Assembly: GCA_019188255.1 (NCBI GenBank)
Contig: JAETXT010000005.1
Location: 620,001-684,000, forward strand
Source of the DNA: Verticillium longisporum
Taxonomy: Eukaryota > Ascomycota > Sordariomycetes > Glomerellales > Plectosphaerellaceae
Length of the DNA: 64,000 bases
Direction of reading: 5' to 3'
The position numbers were made by a program, and so were the translations under genes. Under the pieces are notes generated by a model. The model saw nothing but the letters and a program-made list of their open reading frames with translations, was not told where the DNA came from and did not search any database. Shown one piece after another: positions 23,673-34,887 of this stretch (its first letter is position 1; each line of letters opens with the position of its first letter).

Positions 23673-24380
23673 TCAGCCCGTTTTGCGCGCCTCTCGCGCC
23701 GCCCGTCGTATCCTCTTCGCCTCTCTCCTCGCACGCCTCTCCTCTTTCGTCTCGTCCCGTTTCGACTTGTCCGAGTCATCGTCAGAAGACGCCCTCTTCG
23801 ACGAGCTCTTCGACGACGTCTTGGAAGCCTTCAGCACCCTCCTGGCCTCCTTCTTCTGCCTCTTCGCCTCCCTCTCCGCCCTCCTCGTCGCCCTCCTCGC
23901 CTTTCTCTGAGCCTTGCTCTCCTTGGCCTCGCCACCGCCAACCGGCGTCGACGTACCCGTCGCGCTATCCTCACTCGTCGTAGTCGTCTCTTCCTCTTCC
24001 TCATCGTCCTGCTTCTTCTCCCTCTCAATCTGCGCAATCGTCCCCTCAAGGAACCCACCCTTGACGAAACAGCCCCCGAGCTTCCACCGCCCGCCGGCCC
24101 CCTTCTCGACGCCGCCGATGCGCCCGCCGTTCTGCACGGCCTGCACGACGCCCAGCTTGCCGTCCTTGCCCGTCGTCGTGCTGAGCCCCTGCAGCTGCTC
24201 GTCAAAGGCGTTCATCCACCACTGGTCGCTCGTGTAGTGGGCCTTTTGCCCGATGCCCTTGTTGCCGTCGCGGCGGTTGAGGAGGAGGGGCTTCGAGAGG
24301 CCGATCGCGTCCGAGGTCGCGTGGAGGGAGTGGCCTGCGCCGCGCCAGCCCTGGGATGTGAGGAGGGCGTGGGCGTCCAT
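23673..24380 (-). CDS. TMA23-like G-patch nucleolar protein
   Basis: A single-exon protein of 235 aa. The N-terminus MDAHALLTSQGWRGAGHSL is a G-patch-type opening. It is followed by a conserved block (GLSKPLLLNRRDGNKGIGQ, then DQWWMNAFDEQLQGL) that matches yeast Tma23, a ribosome-biogenesis protein of the nucleolus. A middle VKGGFLEGTI element is also shared. The C-terminal half is a long charged region: an acidic DDEEEEE stretch and then alternating Arg/Lys/Ala/Glu, probably helical and nucleolus-targeting. The orthology is from my memory of the family. The gene is transcribed towards thg1. A 310-codon frame on the other strand is an antisense shadow of the charged region. Confidence 0.78.
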   Translation of the reverse strand: MDAHALLTSQGWRGAGHSLHATSDAIGLSKPLLLNRRDGNKGIGQKAHYTSDQWWMNAFDEQLQGLSTTTGKDGKLGVVQAVQNGGRIGGVEKGAGGRWKLGGCFVKGGFLEGTIAQIEREKKQDDEEEEETTTTSEDSATGTSTPVGGGEAKESKAQRKARRATRRAEREAKRQKKEARRVLKASKTSSKSSSKRASSDDDSDKSKRDETKEERRARREAKRIRRAAREARKTG

Positions 24381-25005
24381 CTTTTGCGCTGCTGCTTTTG
24401 GTTTCGGTTCTGGCTTGTCGGGGCGGGGGCGAGTTCGTGGAGATTGGCGCCGGTGGTCACGATCCGGCGGGTGATGGCTTGAGGGTGTCGTTTTTGGGGG
24501 GGTTATTGGGGAAATATGGACTGTCTAGGATCTTATCATGACGAAGAATTCGCAAGTCGGGCGTCTGGAGAGGTTTGTACTGGGATGAAGTCGCTGGTTT
24601 GAGAGACGGTCAGCCAGCGAGCGGCGGAAAATGCATGTTGGGACTTTTTTTCCCTGGGCAGGCTTATCTTATCACACCTGGCTGGACCCGCCAAACCCCT
24701 CGAACTCGCCGTCGATCACCCAGTCTCTCAAATCCGCTCTCTGAAAGTCAGTGTGCAATAATACATGAGTTGACATTCATTAGCGATTATTCAAGTTCAT
24801 ACCAGTTTTCACATTTACAGTCGTCGTGAGAAATCCATGATCAATTTCAAGTCATGATACTAAATTGAATGCTCCCAATCCTCAGGAAGCCAAATCGCAA
24901 TTTTGTTATCCAAAACGCCTCATATATGGTATAATCAAAGCTGAAAAAGAAATGCCATGCTCTCGGCCTCATGATACTTCCATGTAGATAGACACAGGCC
25001 ACTGT
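24381..25005. other. Intergenic: TMA23-like promoter and homocitrate synthase 3' end
   Basis: This stretch is upstream of the TMA23-like gene and downstream of homocitrate synthase, both minus strand. The right part (24760-24990) is AT-richer, as expected of a 3' UTR and polyadenylation region. No gene is seen. Confidence 0.6.
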
Positions 25006-27027
<2,022 letters not shown>

Positions 27028-27192
27028 GGCTACGATTTGTGTTGGGTAGGAGGGGGCGTGACTGTGGCTGGTAGGTGGTGTCGAGTCTCGATAGGTGACG
27101 GTGATGGGTAGAATTGGAGTCAGGAATGATGGAACGGGAGGGGGGGGTGGGCCGTCGGTTTGTGCTTTTATGGTCGAGGGGATTTCCAAAGT

Positions 27193-27199
27193 TGAGTCA
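27193..27199. promoter_or_regulatory. TGAGTCA, Gcn4/CPC1-type general amino-acid control site
   Basis: The 7-bp sequence TGAGTCA matches the binding consensus TGASTCA of Gcn4/CPC1/CpcA bZIP activators. It lies 166 bp upstream of the homocitrate synthase ATG, a sensible distance for derepression of lysine synthesis under amino-acid starvation. Binding is inferred. Confidence 0.6.
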
Positions 27200-27271
27200 C
27201 AACAGGGAAAGGGAAATCTGGGGATCGGTGATTGAACAGAGGCGCAGGTAGGTACGACTATGAGGAAGGAC

Positions 27272-27285
27272 ACCTACATGTAGGT
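27272..27285. repeat. 14-bp perfect palindrome ACCTACATGTAGGT
   Basis: The sequence equals its reverse complement and sits in a cluster of GGTAGGTA motifs (27246-27355) upstream of homocitrate synthase. Confidence 0.6.
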
Positions 27286-28622
27286 AGGTCCAGTAGGTAC
27301 CACGAAGGTAGGTGGAGGCCAGCAGTCTTTCTACATGTACCTCAGCTCAGCTACCTACTGTGGTTTTTTTTTTCTCCGCCCTCTTGCCTCTTTGCCTCAA
27401 TTCTGCTTCCTGTTGCCCCTCCGTGTCTCTGCACTCTGCATTTTCTGGGCTTGCCGGCTGCGCGTGCTGGTGCTCTGCGTGCTTCGCTCTGCTCCGACGG
27501 CCAGCCGGGGCCATTGCCATTGGCATTTGCCATTTGCAGGCGCCAGGACTGGGCAACAAGGGTCTGTATGCCCCCCTCCAGGGCCCCGCCAAACCCCACG
27601 CGTCGCCTTGCTTGACGCCATTCTGCCAGAAGGAGCCAATCGTCTTGCACCAGTGTCCTGATTCCCGGCGAGCCACAGGCACAGGGCCCCTGGACTTTTT
27701 TTCTGTGTGGTGGACCGTGCTTCCTGGAGTCACCGCCAGTTTTTTTTTTCTTTCCACTCTGTTCTGCCCAGTGACGCATGCAGTCCATCCGAGGCGGAGT
27801 TTTAGTTGGAGGGACGGCGGTACGTACTTTGGGGTTTTACCCCGACCATCGGACCGCCCGCCTGTCGATGACTAATGAACGTTGTCAATGCTTGTGGCTA
27901 GTTGGACCGGCTTGTGGCGGAGGATGGCTGGTGGTTAACTTTGTCATGGATGGTGATGGCCTCAAGGATGTTGTTGTACTGAGAGGAACATCAAGATGCT
28001 TCTTGCAGTTGTCAATAGCTTCTGCTTCTTGTGTGAGGGGTCATATGTTTTTTTCAATCCCGACTAGACCTGATGACTGCAGAAAAAAGCTCATAAACTG
28101 CCATTCCTATCATGAATGAATACCCATCAACAAATCTGTCAAAGATTACGCTCGCAATCTCTCAAAATAGCGTTCAATCAAACATAATATCCACCCTGCC
28201 GAGACGCAGACAGTCCAAAAAAAACTTACCATTTCATCATAAGCAGCCGTGCCAAATTCTCCAAGGCCTGCGCTTTTGTGGCCTCGGCATACCATAAGCT
28301 TCGCCAACAAGGCATAAAACAACGGTGGAAGCAGCCAGGAGAACACTTTGACGATGCAAGACCAGTAGCCGTCAACGACATCCTTTACCCGACAAGCCCC
28401 CCTAAGCCTCCCACCCTCAACATTTGTCGACCTTCCACGTCTCCTGCAATACTCCCCGATTTTTGATGAATCTCTCAGACGGTTGAGGCCTACTGCACGA
28501 GGACAATAACTTTGCCGAGGCGCAACTGGACGTCTGGCTTGACGGTAATAGACCTTGGGCTCATCCTGACTTTACACAATAGCATTCCATGTCCACTCTC
28601 TAGGCCTACAGCACAATTCAAG

Positions 28623-28629
28623 TATAAAA
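28623..28629 (+). promoter_or_regulatory. TATA box of the proline-rich gene
   Basis: TATAAAA lies 94 bp upstream of the preferred ATG at 28723, followed by a C/T-rich leader ending CATCAGCATC. Confidence 0.65.
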
Positions 28630-28722
28630 CAGACAGTCTAACACATGCTCCGTCCCTTTTCTGTCCTGTCCTGGCAGTTTTTCTTGTCGCTCAGCTCCAA
28701 ACCTCTCCGAACCATCAGCATC

Positions 28723-29331
28723 ATGGTCGTCCTCCGCCCATTCCTCCTCCTTGTCGCCCTCGGCACCCTTTCCGAGGCGTCCAGGAAGTCCAGCGGACCC
28801 CCCCTGGGCTCTACCGTTCCCCATGAGGATGCGGTTCCCCAAAAGAATGCCGTTCACGGAGGGACCCACCCCGGTGCCCCCCCGCACCCGCCGCACCCAC
28901 CGTACCCACCGCACCCATCCCCGGGGGCACCACCCGCGCAGATGCACGGCGCCGGCCCGGCCATCAACATTGCGAACCCCATCACCATGCCCCTAGTGAC
29001 GACTACCAGCCCAGGCGGCGGCGGCGGCGGCGGCGGCTCGCCCCCCCTCCACCTGGCCCCCGTCTACCACGCGCCCGTCTACCATGCGCCGGCGGCGGCG
29101 CCCGCATCGCCCGCGCCGATTTACAACCTATATCAGCCTCCTCCTCTGCCGGCCGCCGCCGCGGCGCGGTTGCAACCCGTGGCACCACCTGTTGGGCTCA
29201 CACAGCCGGCCACGACGAATCTAGACGGCCTCATAGCCCCGGATGCCGAAGAACCCGCCGCAACCAGCCCCCCAGGTCGACACCGCCGCCGCCAAATCGT
29301 TGAAGCCGAACGTCTCGCTTCGGAAGCATGA
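28723..29331 (+). CDS. Secreted proline-rich, low-complexity protein
   Basis: The chosen start gives MVVLRPFLLLVALGTLSEA, a clear signal peptide with a hydrophobic core; an in-frame ATG at 28645 lies too close to the TATA box and would bury the signal. The mature protein (about 180 aa) is disordered. It has Pro/His repeats of the PPHPPHPPYPPHP type, a run of eight Gly from a (GGC)n tract near 29017-29038, two YHAP units, Ala/Pro-rich stretches and an RHRRRQ basic patch near the C-terminus. It has no cysteine-rich core or catalytic motif, and no GPI-like hydrophobic tail. A wall-associated or secreted matrix protein is possible; I cannot assign a family. Confidence 0.65.
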   Translation: MVVLRPFLLLVALGTLSEASRKSSGPPLGSTVPHEDAVPQKNAVHGGTHPGAPPHPPHPPYPPHPSPGAPPAQMHGAGPAINIANPITMPLVTTTSPGGGGGGGGSPPLHLAPVYHAPVYHAPAAAPASPAPIYNLYQPPPLPAAAAARLQPVAPPVGLTQPATTNLDGLIAPDAEEPAATSPPGRHRRRQIVEAERLASEA

Positions 29332-29768
29332 TTGATGGATAGCGATGGACGTAGTGAAGGCTATTGCAAGCTTGAGCCTGCTTGCTCGAGAGGTTCAAGT
29401 AGTTGAGGAACTTGTTGTGAGACAGAATCACATGCATTTTGGCATGGTACTCTTGGACACGAAACTAGCAAAAAAATAATACATGCTCTTGAAGAGCACA
29501 TCCCTGCCAATTATGGATTTTGATGCGATGAATACTCTGTACAATTCAGAATGTTGCCCTCTTAACGCCAATGGCTCGCCACACGGGTCATTCACATGTC
29601 TGGTCCCCCACGTGCCCTGGACCCGATGGCCATTTTTCTCGTCACCAAACTCCAAATACTCTAACAAAATCGAATCAAAACCACCTGCAAATCATTTCTC
29701 AGTCCAAACAGTTCCCAGCCAGATCCCTCAGTGCGTCACAGCGTTTGTAATGCCCCCGAGCTGTTGAC
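29332..29768. other. Convergent intergenic region
   Basis: Space between the stops of the proline-rich gene (plus) and the unknown disordered protein (minus). Likely 3' UTRs only. Confidence 0.55.
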
Positions 29769-30692
29769 TCATTTCGGTTCTCGACCATCCCGCTGCTCTT
29801 GATCATTGTGTTGGAACGGCTGATCACGTTGGGCAGGCGTGTTGAAGAATTCTTCTGAGTGATAGCCTGAAATTGCTTGGAAACTCTGGGGAGCGCGTAT
29901 TGGGAGAGTTTGCTGGCCTTGCCGCGTTCTCACAGTATTATGCGTTTGTTGATCAAAACCTTCCCGCTGTTCGCTGGGCTCGACTTGCTGGGAAGGCTGA
30001 TGTCGCGGAGAGTGGACACCGGATGCAGCACTACTACGCAGAGAATACCGAGATTGCGAAGTGCGTTGCTGAGAAACCACGGGTCGAGGACGTAGCCGGG
30101 GCAATTCAGCACTGTCTTGGCTGGTATTAAGGGCATAATCTTGGGAACGGCGGGCGTCGCGGATACATTGATGGATGTCAGCTGTGGCACGTTGAATGAA
30201 TGCAGTCGACTCGAGAGGCCGAAAAGGCGGTGGCGGTTGGTAGGAAACTTTGCCAGGATGCTTTCTCTTGAACTCATCCAGTACCGTTACCCCGGTGGTC
30301 TTGTACAATGGCGACATGGCTGGATCAACGGGATTGCAGCCAAGTGTGTTTTTGGCCCCAGCACTTGCCCAACTCGGAGCCTTCACGGCTTCTCTGTTCA
30401 TAGTGGAAGCTGGGGTTCTGGTCCGAGCCGGCTTCTCGTGGCGGGCAATTGTGTCGTCTTTGTGGTCTATGTCAGACAAAACCCTGACGACATGAGTATT
30501 TTCATCATATGTGTCCAGCGACTCTGCTTTGCAGCTGATGACTTCGTCATCGCGGCGGCGGTTGAGATAACGCCTGTGGCTATCCGCAAGAGCGCGGTTT
30601 TCGGATATATGCAGAGTGTGTCTATCCTGCCATAGAGGAATTTCATACTCGCTTTTAATACCCTCCCGGCGATGCTTTTTGTGACGGTCCAA
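29769..30692 (-). CDS. Hypothetical disordered protein, 307 aa
   Basis: A single open frame starting MDRHKKHRREGIKSEYE. It is polar throughout: Arg/Lys-rich at the start, a central SYQPPPPFRPLE patch, and a Gln/Ser/Arg-rich C-terminal half (SQQRTSQSRYSLRSS, QQVEPSEQREG). No domain, signal peptide or membrane span is seen and I do not recognise it. It lies immediately downstream of the bromodomain gene on the same strand, with only 57 bp between that gene's stop and this ATG, unusually tight for a fungus. It might have an upstream exon, be a readthrough transcript product, or be a chance frame. Codon-like composition and lack of internal repeats favour a real, fast-evolving protein, with moderate confidence. 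Confidence 0.5.
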   Translation of the reverse strand: MDRHKKHRREGIKSEYEIPLWQDRHTLHISENRALADSHRRYLNRRRDDEVISCKAESLDTYDENTHVVRVLSDIDHKDDTIARHEKPARTRTPASTMNREAVKAPSWASAGAKNTLGCNPVDPAMSPLYKTTGVTVLDEFKRKHPGKVSYQPPPPFRPLESTAFIQRATADIHQCIRDARRSQDYALNTSQDSAELPRLRPRPVVSQQRTSQSRYSLRSSAASGVHSPRHQPSQQVEPSEQREGFDQQTHNTVRTRQGQQTLPIRAPQSFQAISGYHSEEFFNTPAQRDQPFQHNDQEQRDGREPK

Positions 30693-30749
30693 GAAAGGTT
30701 CTGCAATTAGCGATTGCTCAGCGTTATGTGTAGGAATGTAAGGGTGGAT

Positions 30750-33254
30750 CTAGTTCCGCATGACATTGGCAAGCACGGTAAACTGCTCGAGTTCCGCTTC
30801 GGGACCGTCAAGTGTGCGCTCCGCCTTGGGAAGTGCAGCAATGACATGGACCTCAATGACGTTGACCGATCCGGCGTTCAGCTGCGCCTCGAATACACTC
30901 GAGAAGGGTGGGAGGACCTGGCCCGCTACAGGCACCTGCTGGCTGAGAACGTGCCGGTTGGCAATCGCCCAAATCTTGTCCTGTCGCTGTTGAGCCAGTA
31001 GGAAGGGAGGCAGCGTGAAGATAAGCTGCACGCGAAGGTGATTTGCCGGCAGGTGCATTGCAACGGACTGCTGACTCTCGCTTTCAAGAGGCGTAATATC
31101 GTACACCACCTGATGCTGATGCATGTTCAGCACAGGGTGTGTCTGAATTCTCAGGTTCTGGATGAGAGCATCAGACGCACCCTTGCCAGCGCGGCGCGCG
31201 GTCTGCTCGAAAGGTGACATAGGTTTGGGCACGTGGAGGCCGTTACGCTGTTGCGAGGCCGGGATGGGTTGGAACTGGGCGTTGCTGAGGGCAGGCGCAG
31301 CGTTCGCAGGTGGCGCTGTGCCATTGAGCTGAGCGGGAGCCATGACAGGAGATGGACGGAATGTGCTCTCCCTCTTGATACCGTTGAGGGCAGGACCAGG
31401 GGATGCCACCGACGCACTACGAGCTTTGTCGATAGAGCTTGTGCCACTAACTGCAGGGGCCTGTGCAGACTGGGAAGTGGCCCCGTTGGATGCCGCCGGC
31501 TTCTGAACAGCGTGCGTCGTAGTGCCCCGAGCCGGCGTAGGAGGTGCAGGAGAAGACGTGGAACCGCCTCGAGGAGGGAGCTGAATTGTGATCTTCTTAG
31601 ACGTAGAAATAGGTTGGTCGTTGGTGACCTTGAGTTTGATCTTTGGCTGAGGTGGCTCCTCAACGACCTTCTTGGCCTGCTTGAGTTGGTCGAGGAAGAA
31701 ATTCTGAGCGAGTTTTAGCCTCAGACGCGAGACCCAATCACGGGCCATGAACGTACCTTGAACTCGCCGGCAACAGCATAGTATTCACTGTCCTCTTCGT
31801 TGTAGAACTGGGCGTTTGTCCAGATCAAGCTTGCGGTTTCCTCAAAAGCGGCCCAGCTCTTGAACTCGCTGACATGGGTACAATTGCCGCGGCCTTGAAC
31901 GCCCTTGACGCGTTTCTGGAGCTTCTTGATGGAGAGTGGATTTGAAACATGTGCATAATAGTCCTTGAGCGACCGCGAGGGCAAGTTGAGGAATATTTCG
32001 AATTGGGGTTCGTCGGAGCTGCCATGTCATGATCAGCAGTGCAAAAGATCATCCAAGGGTGGACATCCGGGACTTACTCGTCTTCTGTCTTGCGGATCAA
32101 CTCTTCAACAATTTTCTCCTGTGCTTCCTGGAAGGAGCACTCTTTGTAAGGAATATCAACGTAAACGTCGTCGCCTTTGCGATTGGCAGATCGAGGCGTA
32201 GCAGTAGCGTTGGGGGTGCTGCTGGCAGCTGACTTGCGAGCTGAACCACGACGCAAGATGATCGAAGGTCGACCCGACCGCTGAGGTTTTCCGTCATCTT
32301 CGACGTCGGCATCTCCATCATCGTCATCCTCGTCATCGTCATCCTCGTCATCGTCATCCTCGTCATCGTCATCCTCGTCATCGTCATCCTCGTCATCGTC
32401 TGCGGCAGCATCGTCCTCTTCCTCCTCCTCGTCCGCCGACTCCTCGGGGGTCTCGGGGGCCTCTTCCTCGGCATTCTGAAGCTCGGAGGGAATAGGCGTG
32501 GGAAATGCTGTGTACCCGTCGCCACGGTGATAGGCAGGGTTGACCTTCGTCATGTGGTTGCTAAGAGCCTTTCGCACACGCTCGGCATCCTCGAAAGTGC
32601 TTGAGTTGCGGGAATAGTACTCCTTGGCGTTGCTGACCATGCGCTTGAAGTAGCTCTCCACCTCCGTAAGGGTTGCAAACTCATGGTTGTTCAACTTTTG
32701 CTCAATCATCTCGAGCGAGATGGGCATCTTCGTCTTCTTGTAGTAATCGCGGTTCTCGGCACGAGGCGGAAGTGTTTCGAAGTATCCTGCGACACGACGT
32801 CCACTATGAGGGAGTCAGTACATCTCCATTCTCGGCATAATCATGTGAATGATGTACATACTTCTTGTCAGAGGTTCGACGGACCAACTCCAGGAAGAAG
32901 AGACCATGTTCAGAAGTCGACTCGCGCGTTTCTGGCTGCTCCTTAAAGTTGTATTTCTATAGCGCATGATCAGCAAATGAAGGTGCATTTCCCGTTATCA
33001 TCATCAACAAGGTTGCAGTAGCTCCCGTCGTCAATGGAGGCATGGGGAAAATGGAAAGACACAATGGCGAGAGGAGATGATAGGTGATGCACGCTTAAAA
33101 GCCAAGCGCGTCATTATGTGAAGGTGCGCATTGTGCCCATCGAAGATATGGCGGCACTCACCTCTGCAAGCCGTTGTTTCTTCTTGTTGCGCTCGTCCTG
33201 CTCAGCTGCAGCGGAGACGGCATTCGCAGAGCCGGCCTTGCGCTTGTTGTCCAT
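30750..33254 (-). CDS. Tandem bromodomain protein, RSC4-like chromatin remodelling subunit
   Basis: Five exons (33254-33162, 32956-32862, 32803-32078, 32018-31757, 31703-30750) give 709 aa. Bromodomain 1 covers about residues 35-165 (YFETLPPRAENRDYY, PISLEMIEQKL, KEYYSRNSSTFEDA). An acidic tract of Asp/Glu lies near 195-235. Bromodomain 2 covers about 285-395 (FEIFLNLPSRSLKDYY, PLSIKKLQKRV, AQFYNEEDSEYY), with the acetyl-lysine-binding Asn in the YN pair. A Ser/Pro/Ala-rich linker and a conserved C-terminal domain (QTHPVLNMHQHQVVYDITP to the end) follow. Two bromodomains with this tail fit Rsc4 of the RSC remodeller, which reads acetylated histone H3; Rsc1/2 would also have a BAH domain, not seen here. 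Intron 1 is 205 bp, long for this window. Divergent from cks1. Confidence 0.82.
32326..32400. repeat. 15-bp minisatellite, five perfect copies, inside the RSC4-like gene
   Basis: The unit ATCCTCGTCATCGTC repeats five times without a mismatch, and flanking sequence is degenerate Asp/Glu-coding DNA. On the coding strand it gives a five-residue Asp/Glu repeat in the linker between the bromodomains. As each unit is 15 bp, copy-number change would keep the frame. Confidence 0.9.
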
Positions 33255-34335
33255 GGCGATTCTATGCGCAGTGATGGCGGGAGTCGGCGCAGACTATCGG
33301 CGAATTCACGCGCATGCAGCAGGCTTAGTCCCCTGCGTGGTGCTTTGCGGCTATAGTGGGCTTCGTGGGAGTTGAAGTGCTTTGAGGTAGCTGTCGCCGA
33401 CGCGTTTGGTTGGAGATGCGTGCGCTGAGAGTGACGGGCAGGAGCTGGCACTTGGGGCAGGAAAGACAGAGGTCAGAGGTAGCGCGACAGTCAGTCGAGC
33501 TCGGAGCGCTAGCGCATTGGATCGATCTGGTAGGTAGGTGCAGGCAGGGACAGGATGAGAGCAGGAGCGGGTGGGTCTCCCTGCTGCCGCTTCTTGGAGG
33601 CTGGAGGCTGGTCTACCTGCGTGTGAGAATGCATGTGCACACGTGACTGTGAATGGCCAGTCTCACCGCCCGGCATAATCGAGGGTAGCTGGCCACCGGC
33701 GTCGGCCTGGGTTCGGAAGATGCCGCCAGAATGCATCCCTCCGGCTCTGCCTATCCATTGGTACAAGCCATGTGTTCTCCCCTCCACACCAGGCCCCCAG
33801 ACCCCTGTACGTTGCTCACTGGGCCGAGCACAGCAGTGGAGGTCGAACCACGGCGACGATCTTTTTGGCTCTGGCTCCCCATTGGAGTTTTGTTTACACT
33901 TTCTCTGAAGACCCGGCCGCTCTGAACTGGAAACACCACAACACCTGTTTGCACATTCGCATTCCTCTCGCGACCCCTCCGCCCTGCTTTGGTTTAGCTC
34001 TGCATCATTTTGCTGCTTCCTCACGCCCTCTGCCGCCCAGCGTCGCCTTAGTTTCGGCGCTGCTCACGCGTTTCAACCGACATTTGCACCTGCCCACCCT
34101 ACCCCGCCCGCAGAAGCAGTCTGTTTACCGACTCCGTCGCCTGACCTCGCGACTTGCGACTCGACTGCCGTCCTATTCTGTCCAAAACAAACTCAGATAC
34201 ACACCCCAACGCTGGGAGACCATCTGTTGATACCGCACGCCTGTGCTGCCATCATATTACGCTGCGCCTGAGTTGCCCCGCCTCCGCCGTTTCGCAACAC
34301 TCATACCAACCTGCCACACCCCGCATCCCGTCGTC
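33255..34335. promoter_or_regulatory. Divergent promoter region, RSC4-like / cks1
   Basis: This 1.08 kb lies between two divergent start codons. It contains two ACGCGT hexamers (33400-33405 and 34066-34071), the core of the MCB element bound by MBF-type G1/S factors, and a GGTAGGTAGG motif at about 33530. No gene is visible inside. Confidence 0.5.
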
Positions 34336-34887
34336 ATGGATATCGACATGAGCCGCCGCAACACCCACCCGAGGACTCTCTCGGACGACGAGCGGGCCGT
34401 CTTGGAAGAATACATTGATTCCATCCACTACTCGGCACGGTACGTTGGTTCCTCTGTGGCTGCCGCCGCCGCCGCTCACTACTGACACGACATCTTCGAA
34501 GATACTCTGACAGCGAGTATGAGTACCGCCACGTCCAGCTGCCCAAAGCCATGCTCAAGGCCATTCCCAAGGCATACCACGACTCTCAAAATGGCACGCT
34601 GAAGCTTCTTTGGGAGGAGGAGTGGCGCGCGCTTGGCATCACGCAGGTTCGTACACTGGTGGCCCCCTTTCCGGGATGGGGCCGAGGCTTCCCCCTTCCC
34701 GGGCCGCAACGGGAGGACGCATCGCTGACGGAAGCTTTAGAGTCTGGGCTGGGAGCATTACGAGGTCCATGAGCCGGAGCCGCATATTCTGCTGTTCAAG
34801 CGCCCTCTCAACTACCAACCCCGCAGTGATTCGAGCCTGTCTAGGTCCCTGCTCATCCCCAACCCAAACCCTTCACCGACAGAATGA
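34336..34887 (+). CDS. cks1: Cyclin-dependent kinase regulatory subunit Cks1
   Basis: Cks1 binds Cdk1 and phosphorylated substrates and promotes multisite phosphorylation and mitotic progression. Three exons: 34336-34439, 34502-34646 and 34741-34887 (131 aa; introns 62 and 94 bp). The conserved core is complete: [47 protein letters not shown], the beta-hinge HEPEPHI and LLFKRPLNY. The anion-binding residues expected in this fold (Arg in SARYSD, and the Gln-Ser and Trp of TQSLGW) are present. After PLNYQPR comes a short Ser/Pro/Asn-rich tail of about 20 residues that is specific to this gene. The upstream intergenic space carries MCB-like ACGCGT hexamers. Confidence 0.95.

Larger units (their letters stand above)
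27028..28622. other. Divergent intergenic region, homocitrate synthase / proline-rich gene
   Basis: About 1.6 kb between divergent starts. The left part carries the TGAGTCA site and the GGTAGGTA cluster. T-runs occur near 27363 and 27740. No reading frame in it has recognisable features. Confidence 0.6.

Noticed and set aside
23550..24482. Plus-strand frame of 310 codons
   Set aside because: It is the shadow of the Arg/Lys/Ala-rich TMA23-like gene on the minus strand, with Leu/Arg/Ser low-complexity composition.
32326..32400. Possible CRISPR-like array
   Set aside because: The repeats are head to tail with no spacers, lie inside an exon and encode Asp/Glu.
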